A DNA stretch of 64,000 nucleotides, taken from Solanum dulcamara. Its lineage: Eukaryota; Streptophyta; Magnoliopsida; Solanales; Solanaceae. Within the stretch, counting starts at the first letter, position 1; each line of letters opens with the position of its first letter. Of the stretch, positions 44,977 through 56,961 are shown one piece after another. Position numbers and translations under genes: made by a program. The notes under the pieces were generated by a model, which was not told the origin of the DNA, made no database searches, and worked only from the letters and a program-made list of their open reading frames with translations. The stretch is taken from contig NC_077246.1 of NCBI RefSeq assembly GCF_947179165.1, forward strand, positions 69,970,421-70,034,420, given 5' to 3'.

Positions 44977-47900
44977 TGTGACTTATATTATGAGAAGGGA
45001 CGGAGCTACAATATTAGATAATATTAGGTAAAGGATATGTAGGAATTCAATAACTTTTGTTTATCGTTAAATATGTATAAATATCTAGTTGTTCACAATA
45101 ACTGTTGAAGGGTGTGACTTAGAATGATCATATTTTTATTTACTTAGTTATATTCTCAATTTACTTTTCATGTGTCGGTGGCCTGATTTTTTTTTTGTTT
45201 ATGGGCCAAACTTTTAAAGTTCATTTTGATAATGGGTGGTGATGATTGATTTAATCCCAGGATTTATATCTGCATGCTCTAAGCTGATAGAGAGATCACA
45301 TCTCTAATTTGCTTTATTATATTTTCAATATGCTTCTCACATAAAGATTTGATTTCTTTTTCATGAATCGTGCAATTTCTTTTTAATAATAGGTGATGGT
45401 GTGATTAGATCCGAGAACCTTTTCATACTATGATATAAACTTGATTTTAGATGAGATCTGATTACATATTTAAACAATAACTAAAATAAAATTAGAATTT
45501 TATGACAAATTTAATATTTATAAACTTTAAATCATGATTTCAACTCAATCAACCAAAAGATAAACTATGAGAATCTTTGACAAATTAGCTTAGAAATTGG
45601 AAAGTGGGATAAGTGATGTGCTCAAAATATTCCCTTGGGTGGTTGGAAGTTAGGTGAAGTGGGAATTAATAGCAGTGTTAATAAAACATTTTTTTTTTTT
45701 TGCTCTTCTAAGTCAAACTAGCTAGATTTCAAAATATTAGAAAAAGAGATATTTATCTTAGCCAAAAGAGAGAGAGAAGTGAGAACTAGCCACAAACTTT
45801 ATCCACGTAGAGGTGTTTATTGTTTGGGTAAAAATCGATTAAAATCAAAAAATTAAATTAAATAAATTATTTTGTATTTTGTTTGGTATTATATTTTCAA
45901 AAATTGATAATATTTAATTTGTTTTTTGTTTTATTATAAAAAATGAAGGAATAATCGAATTGAACCAAATCGAAAAATTATATACATATTTTTTTTATAA
46001 TTATATATACATAATACATTTTTATGATTTCTTTTTATGAAAAAAATAGAGCATATGCGTTTTTTATTTGTGTAATAATAATATTAGCTTATGCATTATT
46101 TAGTAAATTTATGTTTAATACATTTAATTAACTAACAGTTTAAGCAAGAAGTTAAACATAATTGAAATTCTGGTATAAGAATTATAAGATCCAATATGGC
46201 ACGAAGACAATTTGTTTCTTTTTGAACGAATTGTTGTCTTTTTTCTTTCTTTCAAATAATAGTTAATAACTAAATAACCGAATCAAATCGAATCAAAATC
46301 AATAACAATCAAATCGATTGATATATATTTAATTTAATTTAATTTAATTTAATTTAATTTTAATAATTTAAAAAATTAATTAAATTAATTAAATTTTAAT
46401 TTTAAATAATACCAACCTAAACCAATCGGTGAACACTCCAACTAATATGTCAGTGAATTGTTCGTAGCTAATAAATATTTTTAAGTTCAACGTTCAAAGT
46501 CTACTTTTGCACCTTCAATTTCTCTACTTTCCTCTTGAAAAATATACTATATTCCAAATTATATTTTTTCTTTTTAATTTATACCTAGCACAAAGTTCAA
46601 CGTAAGCCGCAAAGGTTGAAATTTATTAAAAGTTTGACTCTATCCAGACCAATAGTGTAATTGTTTTTATTTTTTCTTGTGAAATATTTTTTATACATAT
46701 TAATTTAATCAAAATATTTGTAGAAAAGATTATTATATAATTTTTAATAAAAAATAATTTTAATATTTTTGAGATAATATCTTTTATATATATATATTAC
46801 TCAGAGAATGTTAAGAGCTTGGGGTCAAGCTATTTGCTTAGTCATCCCAAGCTTCTCACATAATTAAATATTTTATTTAATATTTTAATAATAAATTATT
46901 TGATCATTTTCACTATTTATACTTAATAATTTTGTTTTAACTTATTTGTCTTATTTTCATTTTTAGTATGTTATATATTTAAATTATAAAAAATTATATT
47001 ATAAATTATAGTAATTAACAAGTTAAAATATTTTTAATACATATTAATATTTTGATTGACTCTCAAATTTTATATGTGCCGCATAAATTGAGACTGATGG
47101 TGTAACATATATTATTTTTAAATTACATAAAAAATACTGTAAATCATAATAATTAACAACTCAAATTATATAAAAATCAGAAGACAGACACATAAATTGA
47201 GACAAATACAGTAACATATATTGGGCTGCTTAGGATTAGTTAGAGAATTGTTCAATTTGTCCTTCTACTTCAATTTCCTCTATTAATTATATTTAGTACC
47301 TTCTACGCTTTAATTTATTTTTTTTACTTTCCTTTTAAGTATGTTATATATTTAAAAAAATTGCAAAAAAATAGTATTATAAATTAAAATAATTAACAAC
47401 TTAAAATATTTTTAAAATATATTAAAAATTTGATTGACTTTCAAAATTTCATACGTATTTACATAAATTGGGACAGAATGTAACATATATTATTTGAAAT
47501 TTACATAAAAGTACTATAAATCATAATAATTAACAATTTAAAATAATTAAAAATCGTATAAAAAATTTGATTGACGATCCTAATTTCTTCTTTGCTGCAT
47601 AAATTGAGACAAATAAAATAACATATATTGAGCCCGTACTTAAGCGATTGTATCTAGTATATATATATATATATAATGAGAAGTCAAATGCAAAAGAAGT
47701 TTTTGGACTAATTCCTTTAATCAAAGAAAGAATAACGCGGTATTTTGACTATCACGAAAGATCTACATGAAAACAAACAAAAATATGGATAACTATAATT
47801 ACAAGTTGTACTTTAAGAGTACCACCTTTGTTAGGAAGCATTTTATCTTTAATATGAGATTTTTTGATGTAAATTCAAATTTAATCAAACTTCAATATAA

Positions 47901-48143
47901 ATATCGGATATCAAATAAAAAAAAAAGGTTGTAACTAAAAAAATGCCTATAGACAAAAGAAAATATTTATTTGTACAATGGTCCTTCAAACAATCTTTAA
48001 TTTTTATCCTTAATTAACGCACAGCACCAACTTATAAAACATTATAATATGAAAATCCAATAATTGAACCAATTCTTTCATCAAACACCAATATATAATT
48101 TTGAGAAAACTTATTAGTTTCATACTTCACAATATTTGAAAGA
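44977..48143. other. AT-rich intergenic region
   Basis: About 3.2 kb with no supported gene. It contains a possible MITE at about 45812-46436 with a (TTTAA)n run at 46331-46362, short recurring 'cataaattgagac' phrases (47080-47620) that look like MITE-end debris, and a (TA)n run at 47657-47673. The final 450 bp before 48144 should hold the peptide gene promoter, including 'ggtattttgactatc' at about 47738 with a W-box core. Confidence 0.55.
45812..46436. mobile_element. Possible MITE with sub-terminal inverted repeats
   Basis: The left end 'gaggtgtttattgtttgggt' and the right end 'accaatcggtgaacactcc' are imperfect inverted repeats (right end reversed: ggagtgttcaccgattggt). The interior is AT-rich with palindromic 'aaatcgatt' pieces near both ends. 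No clear target duplication could be assigned. Confidence 0.4.
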
Positions 48144-48428
48144 ATGAGGCTAAATATAATTTCATGTCTATTGATATTTTTGTTCATCCATGACTTAGTC
48201 ATGATGAACAAATTTTCTAGTAGCCTTTGTGTGGAAGCAAGGTCCCTCCAATATTATTCTTCCTACAAGGAATTGTTCAAATCTCAACACATGGTGGCTA
48301 GAAAGCTAAGAGGGTACAAGAGAAGAATCATACCAACACCATCACCACCAAAACCTAATTTTGAAATTCATTGGAGTCCTCCTCCTCCTCTTCAACCTCC
48401 ACCATCAGGGTCGAAGATACAGTATTAG
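48144..48428 (+). CDS. Secreted peptide precursor, PTPSPPKPN type (copy 1)
   Basis: 94-aa frame. Signal peptide about residues 1-20 or 1-31 (hydrophobic core CLLIFLFIHDLVM). The middle is variable (EARSLQYYSSYKEL). A conserved basic block VARKLR at 51-56, KRR at 59-61, is followed by PTPSPPKPNF (64-73), EIHW and a Pro-rich tail. The paralogue at 56962 keeps VAR-x-LR, PTP-x-PPKPN and IH. The layout (signal peptide, variable spacer, dibasic-type region, conserved Pro-rich C-terminus) resembles plant peptide-hormone or phytocytokine precursors, including hydroxyproline-rich ones. I cannot assign it to a named family. A TTGAC core (W-box) lies upstream near 47743. Confidence 0.7.
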   Translation: MRLNIISCLLIFLFIHDLVMMNKFSSSLCVEARSLQYYSSYKELFKSQHMVARKLRGYKRRIIPTPSPPKPNFEIHWSPPPPLQPPPSGSKIQY

Positions 48429-49189
48429 GTATGGATTCAGACGAACTCACTAGTTTTGTTAAGATATTATATTAGTATTTGAAAATATATTGAAGTAAGA
48501 AGAGATATGAATTTTGATGACAAGTTCAATAAACTTCAGATTCTGTTTAGCCTTTGTCCACTGGTGCCAACAAGATACACATACTCCACCATATATTCTT
48601 GGCAACACTGTTGCTAATATTTTCAAGATTTAAAGGCGAAATCGGAATTTGAAATTTGTAGATTCAATAATTGTGTTTTCATTTAGTAGCTAGTAATTGG
48701 ATTTGTTTTGGTTCTTTTTATATGAGTACTTGTATTTTGATTTTGGGAGAATCGGTTTGTGATTAAACTTATTTTGTAGGGATAATATCACTTTTGATTC
48801 TTAGTTACTGTAAATTCTAATTTTCATTTTTATCAGTTTATAAAATTGTTTGTGTTTTAATTTGGTCTCTTTATGTGACATATTTACATTAAGAATATTT
48901 TTAGAACTATAATACTTTTAAATATAGAGTAACAATACAAAACTTATCATGACACATAAATACTTAAATGATGTAACAATATGCAATTTAAATTTATAAA
49001 GATTCATAAGCAGAAATATCAAGGGGTGCATTTTCATAAAAGAAATTTCTGGATTACGTATAAATGTTCCTTTCAATTTTTTTTCTACTTACTAAATATT
49101 TATGAACTTTTAATTTTGAAAATTTGTCCATCTATTAAGGTGTGAAATCAACCATGACAAACAAGATTATCTGACTATACTATAACACA

Positions 49190-49260
49190 AGTAACAAAGT
49201 CAAAATCAAAGAAATTTGTTGTATTTTGACTAATTTTCCATTAAAGAATCAGCAGGAAAT
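49190..49260 (+). promoter_or_regulatory. Conserved W-box-bearing promoter block (pseudogene copy)
   Basis: 'gtcaaaatcaaagaaatttg' followed about 15 bp later by 'attttgactaatt' is repeated, with small changes, at 56801-56845 upstream of the intact gene at 56962 ('gtcaaaatcaaagaaatttg' then 'tattttgacgatt'). Each holds two WRKY-type W-box cores (TTGAC) in opposite orientation. The W-box role is known for WRKY factors; its use here is inference. Confidence 0.6.
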
Positions 49261-49396
49261 TAAATGAACAAAAAAGTATATATGATCGACTTATATATTT
49301 GTATATATTAACACAAGTTGTAGTAAACAATCAAATGACCAAAGAAAATTAGCAAAGGGACATTGTATTCTTTAGTAGTTCACAATATTTGGAAGG

Positions 49397-49558
49397 ATGA
49401 AGACACATATAATTTTATGTATATTAATATCTTTGTTCATCCATAATGAATTATTAGTCATGGTGGACAAATCTTCTAGCAACCTTTGTGTGGAAGCAAG
49501 GCAATTTTCATACAATGAATTGTTTAATTCTCAACATAAGGTGGCTAATATTTGGTAG
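49397..49558 (+). pseudogene. Secreted peptide precursor cut by a copia LTR
   Basis: A 53-codon frame with the same start as its neighbours: a signal peptide with ILISLFIHNELLVMV, then SSSNLCVEARQFSYNELF and HKVA. It aligns with residues 1-52 of the 48144 gene. At 49546 the copia LTR begins, and its first bases supply the last two codons and the stop (ANIW-stop). The basic block and the PTPxPPKPN motif are lost, so the mature peptide cannot be made. The upstream 250 bp still carry the promoter block shared with the 56962 gene. Confidence 0.85.
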
Positions 49559-49760
49559 CATATTTGTAGGAAAATAATTATCATATAACTCTTTATATAT
49601 TTGGTAACATATTTGTAGGGAAATAATTACCATATAATTCTTTATATATTTGGTAGCATATTTAGGAGATATTTAGTTTCCTTATTTTAATATTGTATCA
49701 CATATATATTCTCTCTTGGGGAATAAATAAGGGAGAGTCAAGATTGTACAGTTCTTTTCA
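49546..49760 (+). repeat. Copia 5' LTR
   Basis: Contains two internal near-repeats of 'atatttggtarcatatttg' spaced about 60 bp apart. Ends 'gttcttttca' directly before 'tggtatctgagcc'. Matches 55782-55996 with scattered differences, so the insertion is older than the copia element at 20131-31278. Confidence 0.85.
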
Positions 49761-49809
49761 TGGTATCTGAGCCAAAAAAAATTTCATCATCGTAAATTTC
49801 CATGACTGA

Positions 49810-51230
49810 TGACGACGTACCTCCTCCACCACCATTAAATACCGCTGCCGTGGGTCAACACTTTACTTCCGATCAATGAAAGGCTATTATGGGATTTTTT
49901 GGTAATGCTATAATTCCAGAAAATTGCTTGAATGGTAAGTTTGACGTTTCTTCTTGGATTATTGACACCGGTGCTACTCATCATGTTACCGGTGAGAAAT
50001 ATTGGTTGTTTGATGTTCATACTGTCGATTGTCCTGTTGGTTTGCCTAACAGTGAAAAGGTGTTTGCTTCTTTGGAAGGTTCCGTTTGACTGTCAGATAA
50101 AATCACCTTACATCATGTCCTTTATGTGCCTTATTTACTTCGCAACTTTCTCTCCGTCCTCCAACTTACTGATAATTTACGCACTATTATCTTTTTTAAT
50201 TCTTATATGTGTACTATTCAGGACCCACTGAAGGAGCTGATTGGAACGTGAATTAGGAGGGACGGACTATACTATTTTAGCAAATCAGACGTGGTGCAAC
50301 ATGTGTCTACTGTCATGGCAGCGTTAGCATTGGAATTGTGGCATCGACGATTGGGGCATCCTTCCGAAAGAGTAGTTAAGTTGCTTCCTCATGTTAGTAG
50401 TGATAAGAATAGTTTAGCAAATGATTGTGAAGTGTGTTTCCATGCTAAGCATCCTAGAGACAAATTTCCTTTAAGTGATAATAAAGCGTCTAGAATATTT
50501 GAAAAAATACATTGTAATTTGTGGGGTCCATATCGACATGTTTCGTCGTGTGGAGTTCGTTATTTTCTAACAATTGTTGATGATTTTTTTCGAGCTATTT
50601 GGATCTACTTGTTGGTTGATAAAACAGAAGTGTTTCAGATGTTTATGACTTTTGTTGCTATGGTTGATCGACAATTTAATTAAATAATTAAAGTTGTACA
50701 ATGTGATAATGGTATCGAATTTAATTATTTCATCGATTATTTTTCCACCACTGGTATTCTGTTTCAAACCTCTTGTGTGGGTACTTTGCAACAGAATGGG
50801 AGAGTAGAGAGAAAGCATAAACATGAGTTGAATGTTGCACGGGACTCTAAGATTTCAGGTCAATTTGCCTATTTTTTTCTAAGGTGAATGTGTTCTTGCT
50901 TCATCTCATTTCATAAATCGTACCCTCACACCCAATTTAAAAAATAAAACACATTTCAAAATTTTATTCAATAAACCTCCTTCTTTTGATGCTATTCGTA
51001 CCTTTAGGTGTTTGTGCTTTGCTCATAATCAAAAACTTCAGGGTGACATATTTGCTAGTCGAAGCATAAAGTGTTTGTTTGTGGGATATCCGTTAGGTAA
51101 GAAGGGGTGGTGGTTGTTTGATTTTGATACGAAGGAATTTTTTGTCTTTTGTAATGTGAAATTTGTGGAGGATGTGTTTTCTTTTGCTTGTCCGGATAAT
51201 GTTCCTATTTCATCTAATTTTTTTTGATGT
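49810..51230 (+). pseudogene. Copia protease and integrase remnant
   Basis: Frames with stops: a start at 49801 running into TGA at 49877, then protease with WIIDTGATHH (about 49956), a GAG-pre-integrase segment with LWHRRLGHPS (50336) and CEVCFHAK (50431), the integrase core with Asp in the CNLWGP region (50516) and QCDNGIEF (50700), and a Glu-bearing GRVERKHK (50800). Premature stops occur at about 50087, 50249 and 50681. It cannot encode active enzymes. Confidence 0.85.
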
Positions 51231-51678
51231 GGGTGCTGAAATCGATTGTGTTTTATGGTGTACGAGAATGACTTAAGGGGCGAAGTTGATAGTTCGGAGA
51301 CTACCTGACAGCAGCTGTAAACAACAGTCCAACCAGCGCCTGCTGGCAGCCAGGACGAGCTGCAACCAGGCGCTGGCAGCCCGGACGAGCTGTAACTATC
51401 GGCCACTGCCTAGCCAGTTTGGAACCTAGCGCCCGCTGGCAGCGAAGGAGGCAGAAACACCATACTCCAGCCACGGATGTGGAAGGTGGCTTGGGGCGTG
51501 GTTTTCGGGAGAAATTTCCCTCTGTTTTATTTCGTGATCATGTGACATACTCAGTTTTTACTAATAGTCCATCTTTTACTACTCTGGTTAACAATCAATC
51601 CTTAGGCACTCCCTATCCTTTGGCACACTATATTACTTGTTACAATTTCTCTGTAAATTATCGTAAGTTTCTTGCAGC

Positions 51679-54218
51679 TATTATGTCACGCCCTGGAAGG
51701 GTACCCTAGACGTGACCGGCACCCGAAGGCCATTTCTGACCTCCGAGCGAACCACCTGGTCCAGTCACACATTCATTCAATCACATTCTCTTAGAGGAAA
51801 CTCAATTAATGCAATACTATTCACATTATGGGGGCTGAAGGCCAAACATTTATCAACCCAACAATCAAATATGATAAGACTCCTCAAAATAACCGTTCAA
51901 CCTCCCCACACTCCAGTCTATGAAGCCTCTATCCAAGTCTAAAAGGTGTCAATGACAAGTCCATGGCTACCAACAATCAAAACAAAGGAAATGACAACAA
52001 AACTGTACAAGAAGGCTCAACATCCTCCGGAAACTAGGAGGACTCACCAACTAGCTGGAAGTGTATGTGGATCTTCAACGGAGCGCCGGTTGATGACTTC
52101 TAGTACCTGTCTCTGCATCATGAAACGATGCAGGCCAAATGGCGTCAGTACATGGAATGTACGAGTATGTAAAATGGCCGGATGAAACACATCAAACAAA
52201 CATCAATATCAACCCACGGACTCAACTCATACATACATGACAACTCACTCAAGTGTCCTAAATCTAACGAGAATAGTTTAGACGGGACTAACTCATAGGC
52301 ATATATCAACTCACTCTAATGCCCTAAGTTTAACAAGAGATAGTTTAGACAGGACAAACTCATAAGCCACTCAACTCAACTGACTCGGAGCACTGTCAAG
52401 ACCTAAATGAGAGTTTCTCTTATCCGACAACCATCACTTATGATCCAGTGATAGTACAACAATCAGACGTCGTTGTCACGTTCGTCCATACCTTTCCAGG
52501 GCATAAACGCCTCTCTAATCATGGATACCATCGATTAGTCAATTCCTATCATTTCAGGACAATAAAATGGGAAACATCTGACTTTAACGGTTCGATCCCA
52601 CGGGAAGCATCCGACTTTAACGGTTCTATCCCTACCTACGTTGGCGGCGTAGTTTCTGGGGTTCGAGTATGGACTGTACTCTCACCCGCCTCGGTGCTCG
52701 ATACTCCTCCCATGACTCCATGCTCATAAAACTCCTCCAATCATCTCAAACAAGCCCTCACGGCTAGTTCCATGTGGTACATTGCCACCTCATCAACTCA
52801 GTTCTCATTTCAACTCAATTAAGTCATAATGGCAAGTCTCATTTAGGACCTTGTCCACTCGTCAATTCCATTCTCAAATCAACTCAATCAAGCCTCATTT
52901 AGATAAGCATTTATGACATCTCCTCAAGACTCATCATGACTCTATGACTTTAGCTCAATAATTCAAGTAGAATAACACATTTAAGGAAATTGACTTAAGC
53001 AACATAATCACATGGCTAAAGAGATCAACAAAACATAATAACAAGTCATCTCCATCAACTCATACTAACATTAGGGTTTTAGGAACTTCTTAGCTCAACA
53101 ACATCAACATGTATAGCATGAAATAAATAGGGGACAAAACTCATTCAAGCATAAACCCTACCAAGAAATTCCATTTTTATGGACATCTAACCTCAAAGCA
53201 AGAGTAGGGCACATGGGTGGACTCAACCCATGTTTTGGATAGCCTTACATACCTTAGTGAATACTTGAAGAAAACCTTGGTGTTGGGTCTTCAATGGAGG
53301 AATCAAATCTTGAAGCTCTTGGAACTCTTCTTGTTAGAAATGGAGAAGAAGAAGAAGGAGAGAGAGAGAGAGGAACTCCTAGGGCTTTTTAGAGAGAGAG
53401 TGAGGGATTGAAAATGATCCCAAAATGTGCTAAGGCTGATACATATATAATTTGGGGGAATTCCCAAATTACCCCTTCTCAAAAGTTCTGAAAAATAGGC
53501 AAAAATGCTCCTGGCGCGATAGTGGCGCGTCGCGCCATTGCAGCGCCAGGATGATTACGCCTAAAACCTGCACATCTCATAGTGGCGCGCTGCGCCAAGG
53601 ACCAAACTATTGAGGCACATTCTTGGCGCGATAGTGGCGCATCGCACCCTTACGGCGCCAAGGCCAATATTTTCTGGGTTCTGGATATTGACTTGAAAAA
53701 CCCTACACATCTTATAGTGGCGGGCCGCGCCAGAGCCTAAACTACTGAGGCGTGTTTCTGGCGCGATAGTGGCGCATAGCGCCACTGCGGCGCCAAGCCC
53801 AGTTTTCCAGCAATTGAAACCCAGGCCTGAAAATCTCTGCTGCGCTAGTTCATCTTAGGATCGCCATATCTTTCGACTCCGAACTCCAAAAATTACATTC
53901 TTGGTGGCGTTGGAAAGAAGACTCGACGAACTTTAATATGATGGGTCGTGGGCCACCAAATTGTCGTCTTTCAAAAGATAGGGTTGTTAGAAGTCAACCC
54001 CTTATGCGAACTCCTCCTCAAACTTAGCCACGACGAATCTTTTGGATTTGATTTGGTCCTAGGGGTCCTTCATGACCCCACATCACCTCTAACGCTGCTA
54101 AATTTCTCAACGACTCGTCTTACTCATGCAAATGCTCCACAATACTCGAGTTCAACCCTATCCGAATACAAGAAGGGTTTGAATCTTAGGGAAAATTTTT
54201 GAGGGGTGTTACATATTA
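51679..54218. mobile_element. Solo LTR, 2.5 kb, inside the copia element
   Basis: Starts TGTCACGCCCTGG at 51684 and ends GAGGGGTGTTACA at 54213 (2530 bp), with a perfect 5-bp duplication 'tatta' at 51679-51683 and 54214-54218. Removing it and one 'tatta' joins the copia frame exactly (the RT-side coding at 54219 continues the 51660-51683 frame). A GC-rich palindromic repeat cluster lies at 53511-53800. The lineage was not determined; the TGTCACGCCC start is common among Ty3-type LTRs of Solanaceae. Confidence 0.9.
53511..53803. repeat. GC-rich palindromic repeat cluster within the solo LTR
   Basis: Three diverged units starting near 53511, 53622 and 53759, each with 'tggcgcgatagtggcgc' followed by a 'gcgcc' close, and between them a shorter 'atagtggcgcgctgcgcc'. 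Each can fold into a GGCGC/GCGCC hairpin. They stand out sharply from the AT-rich surroundings and are rich in CpG. Confidence 0.8.
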
Positions 54219-55764
54219 TTTCGGCTAAGGATCCTAAGACCTTCAAAGAAGTCATGAAACACGAAGGTTGGAAATATTTAATGAAAGAAGAGATACGTGC
54301 ATTGAAAGACAATGGTGCATGGACTTTGAAACATCTTCCTCCGGGTAAGAAAGCACTTAGTAATCAATGGGTGTACAAGATCAAGTTTTTGTCAAATGGA
54401 GATGTGGAACGGCTCAAATTGTGCTTGATTGTATTGGAAAATCATCAACAAGCAGGGATTGACTATAATAAAACTTTTGCTTCAGTCGCCAAGATGACTA
54501 CTATTCGAGCCTTCCTAGCCATTGCAGGATCTAAAAATTGGAAACTTCACAAAATAGATGTTCATAACGCCTTTTTACATGGTGACCTTGATAAGGAGGT
54601 GTATATGAAGCTCCCTCCCGAGTTTGAAAGTCCAGATCCTACGTTGGTGTATCGTTTGCGCAAATCGCTATATGAGTTGAACAAGCCCCTAGATGTTGGT
54701 TTGCCAAAATTGGTGACTGCTTTGAAAGGGTACGATTTCCTACAATCTTATTCTGATTATTCTCTTTTTACATTTACTAGAGGGAATATTTAGATTAATA
54801 TCTTGATTTATGTTGATGATCTTATTATTTCTGGGAATGATTCCGCTACACTTACAACTTTCAAAGCCTATTTGAGTGATTGTTTCAAAATGAAAGACCT
54901 TGGGTCTCTCAAATATTTTTTGGATATTAAAGTTGCTCATAGTTCATCAGGGTTGTTTTTGTATCAACACAAATATACTCTTGATATTGTCTCTGAAGCA
55001 GGATGTTAGGTTCAAAGCCAAGTGAGTTTCCTATTAAGCAAATTCATAAACTTGGTCTTACAAATGGAGATTTATTGTCGGATCCGGAGGTCTACTGTAG
55101 ATTAGTCGAGCGTTTGATTTATTTGGGGGTCACTCGACCAGATTTGGCATACTTTGTTCATATTTTGTCTTAATTCATGCAAGAACCCCGAATTGAACAT
55201 TGGAAAGCGGCCTTACGAGTGGTCCATTATTTGAAAGGCACCCCATGATAGGGTATTTTGTTACGTGCCGATAGTAAGTTGACTTTGCAGGGATGATGTG
55301 ATTCTGATTGGGCGGCTTGTCCACTTACTCGTCATTCGTTGACAGGTTGGCTAGTATTTCTAGGTCAATCTCCCATCTCTTGGAAGACAAAGAAGCAGCA
55401 CGTAGTTTCTAGATCTTCTGCAGAAGTTGAATATAGGTCCATGGCTACGGTCACTTGTGAGTTGAAGTGGCTGAAAGGTCTGTTGTTGAGTTTAGGTATA
55501 CAACATCCCAAGGCGATCAAATTGTTTTGTGATAGTCAGTCTGCTTTGCACATTGCAAAAAATTTGGTTTTCCATGAACGAACAAAGCACATTGAGATAG
55601 ATTGTCACTTTGTTCGTGATGCAATTAATGAAGGTTTGATCTCTCCGTCGGATGTTTCAACATCTTCACAATTGACAGACATTTTTACCAAAGCTCTCGG
55701 TAAAACTCAGTTTGACTTCTTGATTTCCAAGTTGGGCATTTTTGATTCTCATGCTCCAACCTAA
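54219..55764 (+). pseudogene. Copia RT and RNase H remnant
   Basis: RT begins with MKHEGWKYLMKEEIRALKDN; the SNQWVYKIKF and HNAFLHGDL blocks and the catalytic YVDD (near 54812) are visible. A stop at 54791-54793 and further stops near 55006 and 55150-55300 break it. RNase H (55339-55764) is the best-kept part, with [26 protein letters not shown] and [10 protein letters not shown]. Not functional. Confidence 0.88.
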
Positions 55765-55781
55765 GGGGGACTTTTGCAGTA

Positions 55782-55996
55782 TAATATTTGGTAGCATATT
55801 TGTAGGAAAATAATTACCATATAATTCTTTATATATTTGGTAGCGTATTTATAGGGAAATAATTACCATATAATTCTTTATATATTTGGTATCATATTTA
55901 GAAGATATTTAGTTTTCTTATTTTAATATTGTATCACATATATATTCTCTCTTAAAGAATGAATAAAGAAGAGTCAAGATTGTACAATTTTTTTCA
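55782..55996 (+). repeat. Copia 3' LTR
   Basis: Partner of 49546-49760. It is flanked on both sides by the string 'cagtat' (55777-55782 overlap and 55997 onward 'cagtat'), a feature discussed in the findings. Confidence 0.8.
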
Positions 55997-56961
55997 CAGT
56001 ATTTTCAAAGACATTTTTAGGACAAATCTCGAAGTGGGGTATACCAAAAACGTTTCCGAACATCAATGAAAGGCGTAGATTTTAGGAAGTTCGCAATAAA
56101 CTTTGAAGAGCCCTAAGTGACAAATTGATTTTTGTTGTTTTAATTTTTTTTAATTTTTTTGTTATAGATCATGTTTTATTTATTTTGTTAGAATCCTCTT
56201 TCACCACTATCACGTTCATCAGCATAGACCGAGCTGATGCTCTGTGCAGTAATAAACTTGCAAAACTTAAAAAACCTATATATAGAAGGCTAAATGAGCA
56301 TAGTTAAAACATGAAACTTATAAAAATACAATAATTTAAATGTTTTTAGCTTTTTATTATTATTAAGAAGTTGTAGTCATATTAAAACGGGACCAAGTAA
56401 AATTACAACAAATAAAACAAAACAGATGGATTAATTTTAATTGGCATTCTTTTGTTGAAATTGAGGTCTTTGTCAATATTCAAGAGGTAGGTCCCTCAAA
56501 ATCATGATATTTCCTTCCAAAATAGTTGTTATGTTTTATTTCTCGAAATTTAATTTAATCAATATATTTCATGACTTTAAAAAATACTATAATAAAATTT
56601 GGTGCAAATTGTGTAATCTTATCTGAAAGCCTAAGTTAAAAAATAGAAGTGACATTATTTCATATGATAAAGTTCTTTTTTCTAATTTTAAAAAAATATA
56701 ATGACCAATAAAATATAAAAAATAGAAAATTGAATTCGACGTGAAATCAACGAAAATTGAATTCGATGTGAAATCAACCATATCAAACAAGACTAACAAG
56801 TCAAAATCAAAGAAATTTGTTAACACGGTATTTTGACGATTTTGATTAAATAATCCTATGGCAAATGAACATAAGTATGAGAGACTTAGCTAATATATAT
56901 AACGCAATTTATAGCAAACTAAAATACGAGCAAAGGGAGCATTTCTTTAATTTTCACTTAG
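55997..56961. promoter_or_regulatory. Intergenic region and promoter of the second intact peptide gene
   Basis: No coding frame supported. A short tandem duplication of 'gaattcgacgtgaaatcaac' lies at about 56731-56779. The block 56795-56850 with two W-box cores matches 49190-49260. A possible TATA-like 'atatatataacg' is at about 56894. Confidence 0.55.

Larger units (their letters stand above)
49546..55996 (+). mobile_element. Decayed Ty1-copia element with a nested solo LTR
   Basis: LTRs at 49546-49760 and 55782-55996 (each 215 bp as compared, starting at 'taatatttgg'). A primer-binding site 'tggtatctgagcc' follows the 5' LTR, close to the initiator-Met tRNA complement. A polypurine tract 'aaggggga' lies before the 3' LTR. 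Almost all of gag is missing; protease, integrase, RT and RNase H remnants are present with many stops. A 2.5-kb solo LTR splits integrase-side from RT-side sequence. It inserted into a peptide gene at its left end. No matched target duplication was seen, and the left end may lack a few LTR bases. Confidence 0.85.

Noticed and set aside
53561..53785. 74-codon minus-strand frame with internal repeats
   Set aside because: Its repeat comes from the GC-rich palindromic units of the solo LTR and not from a protein.
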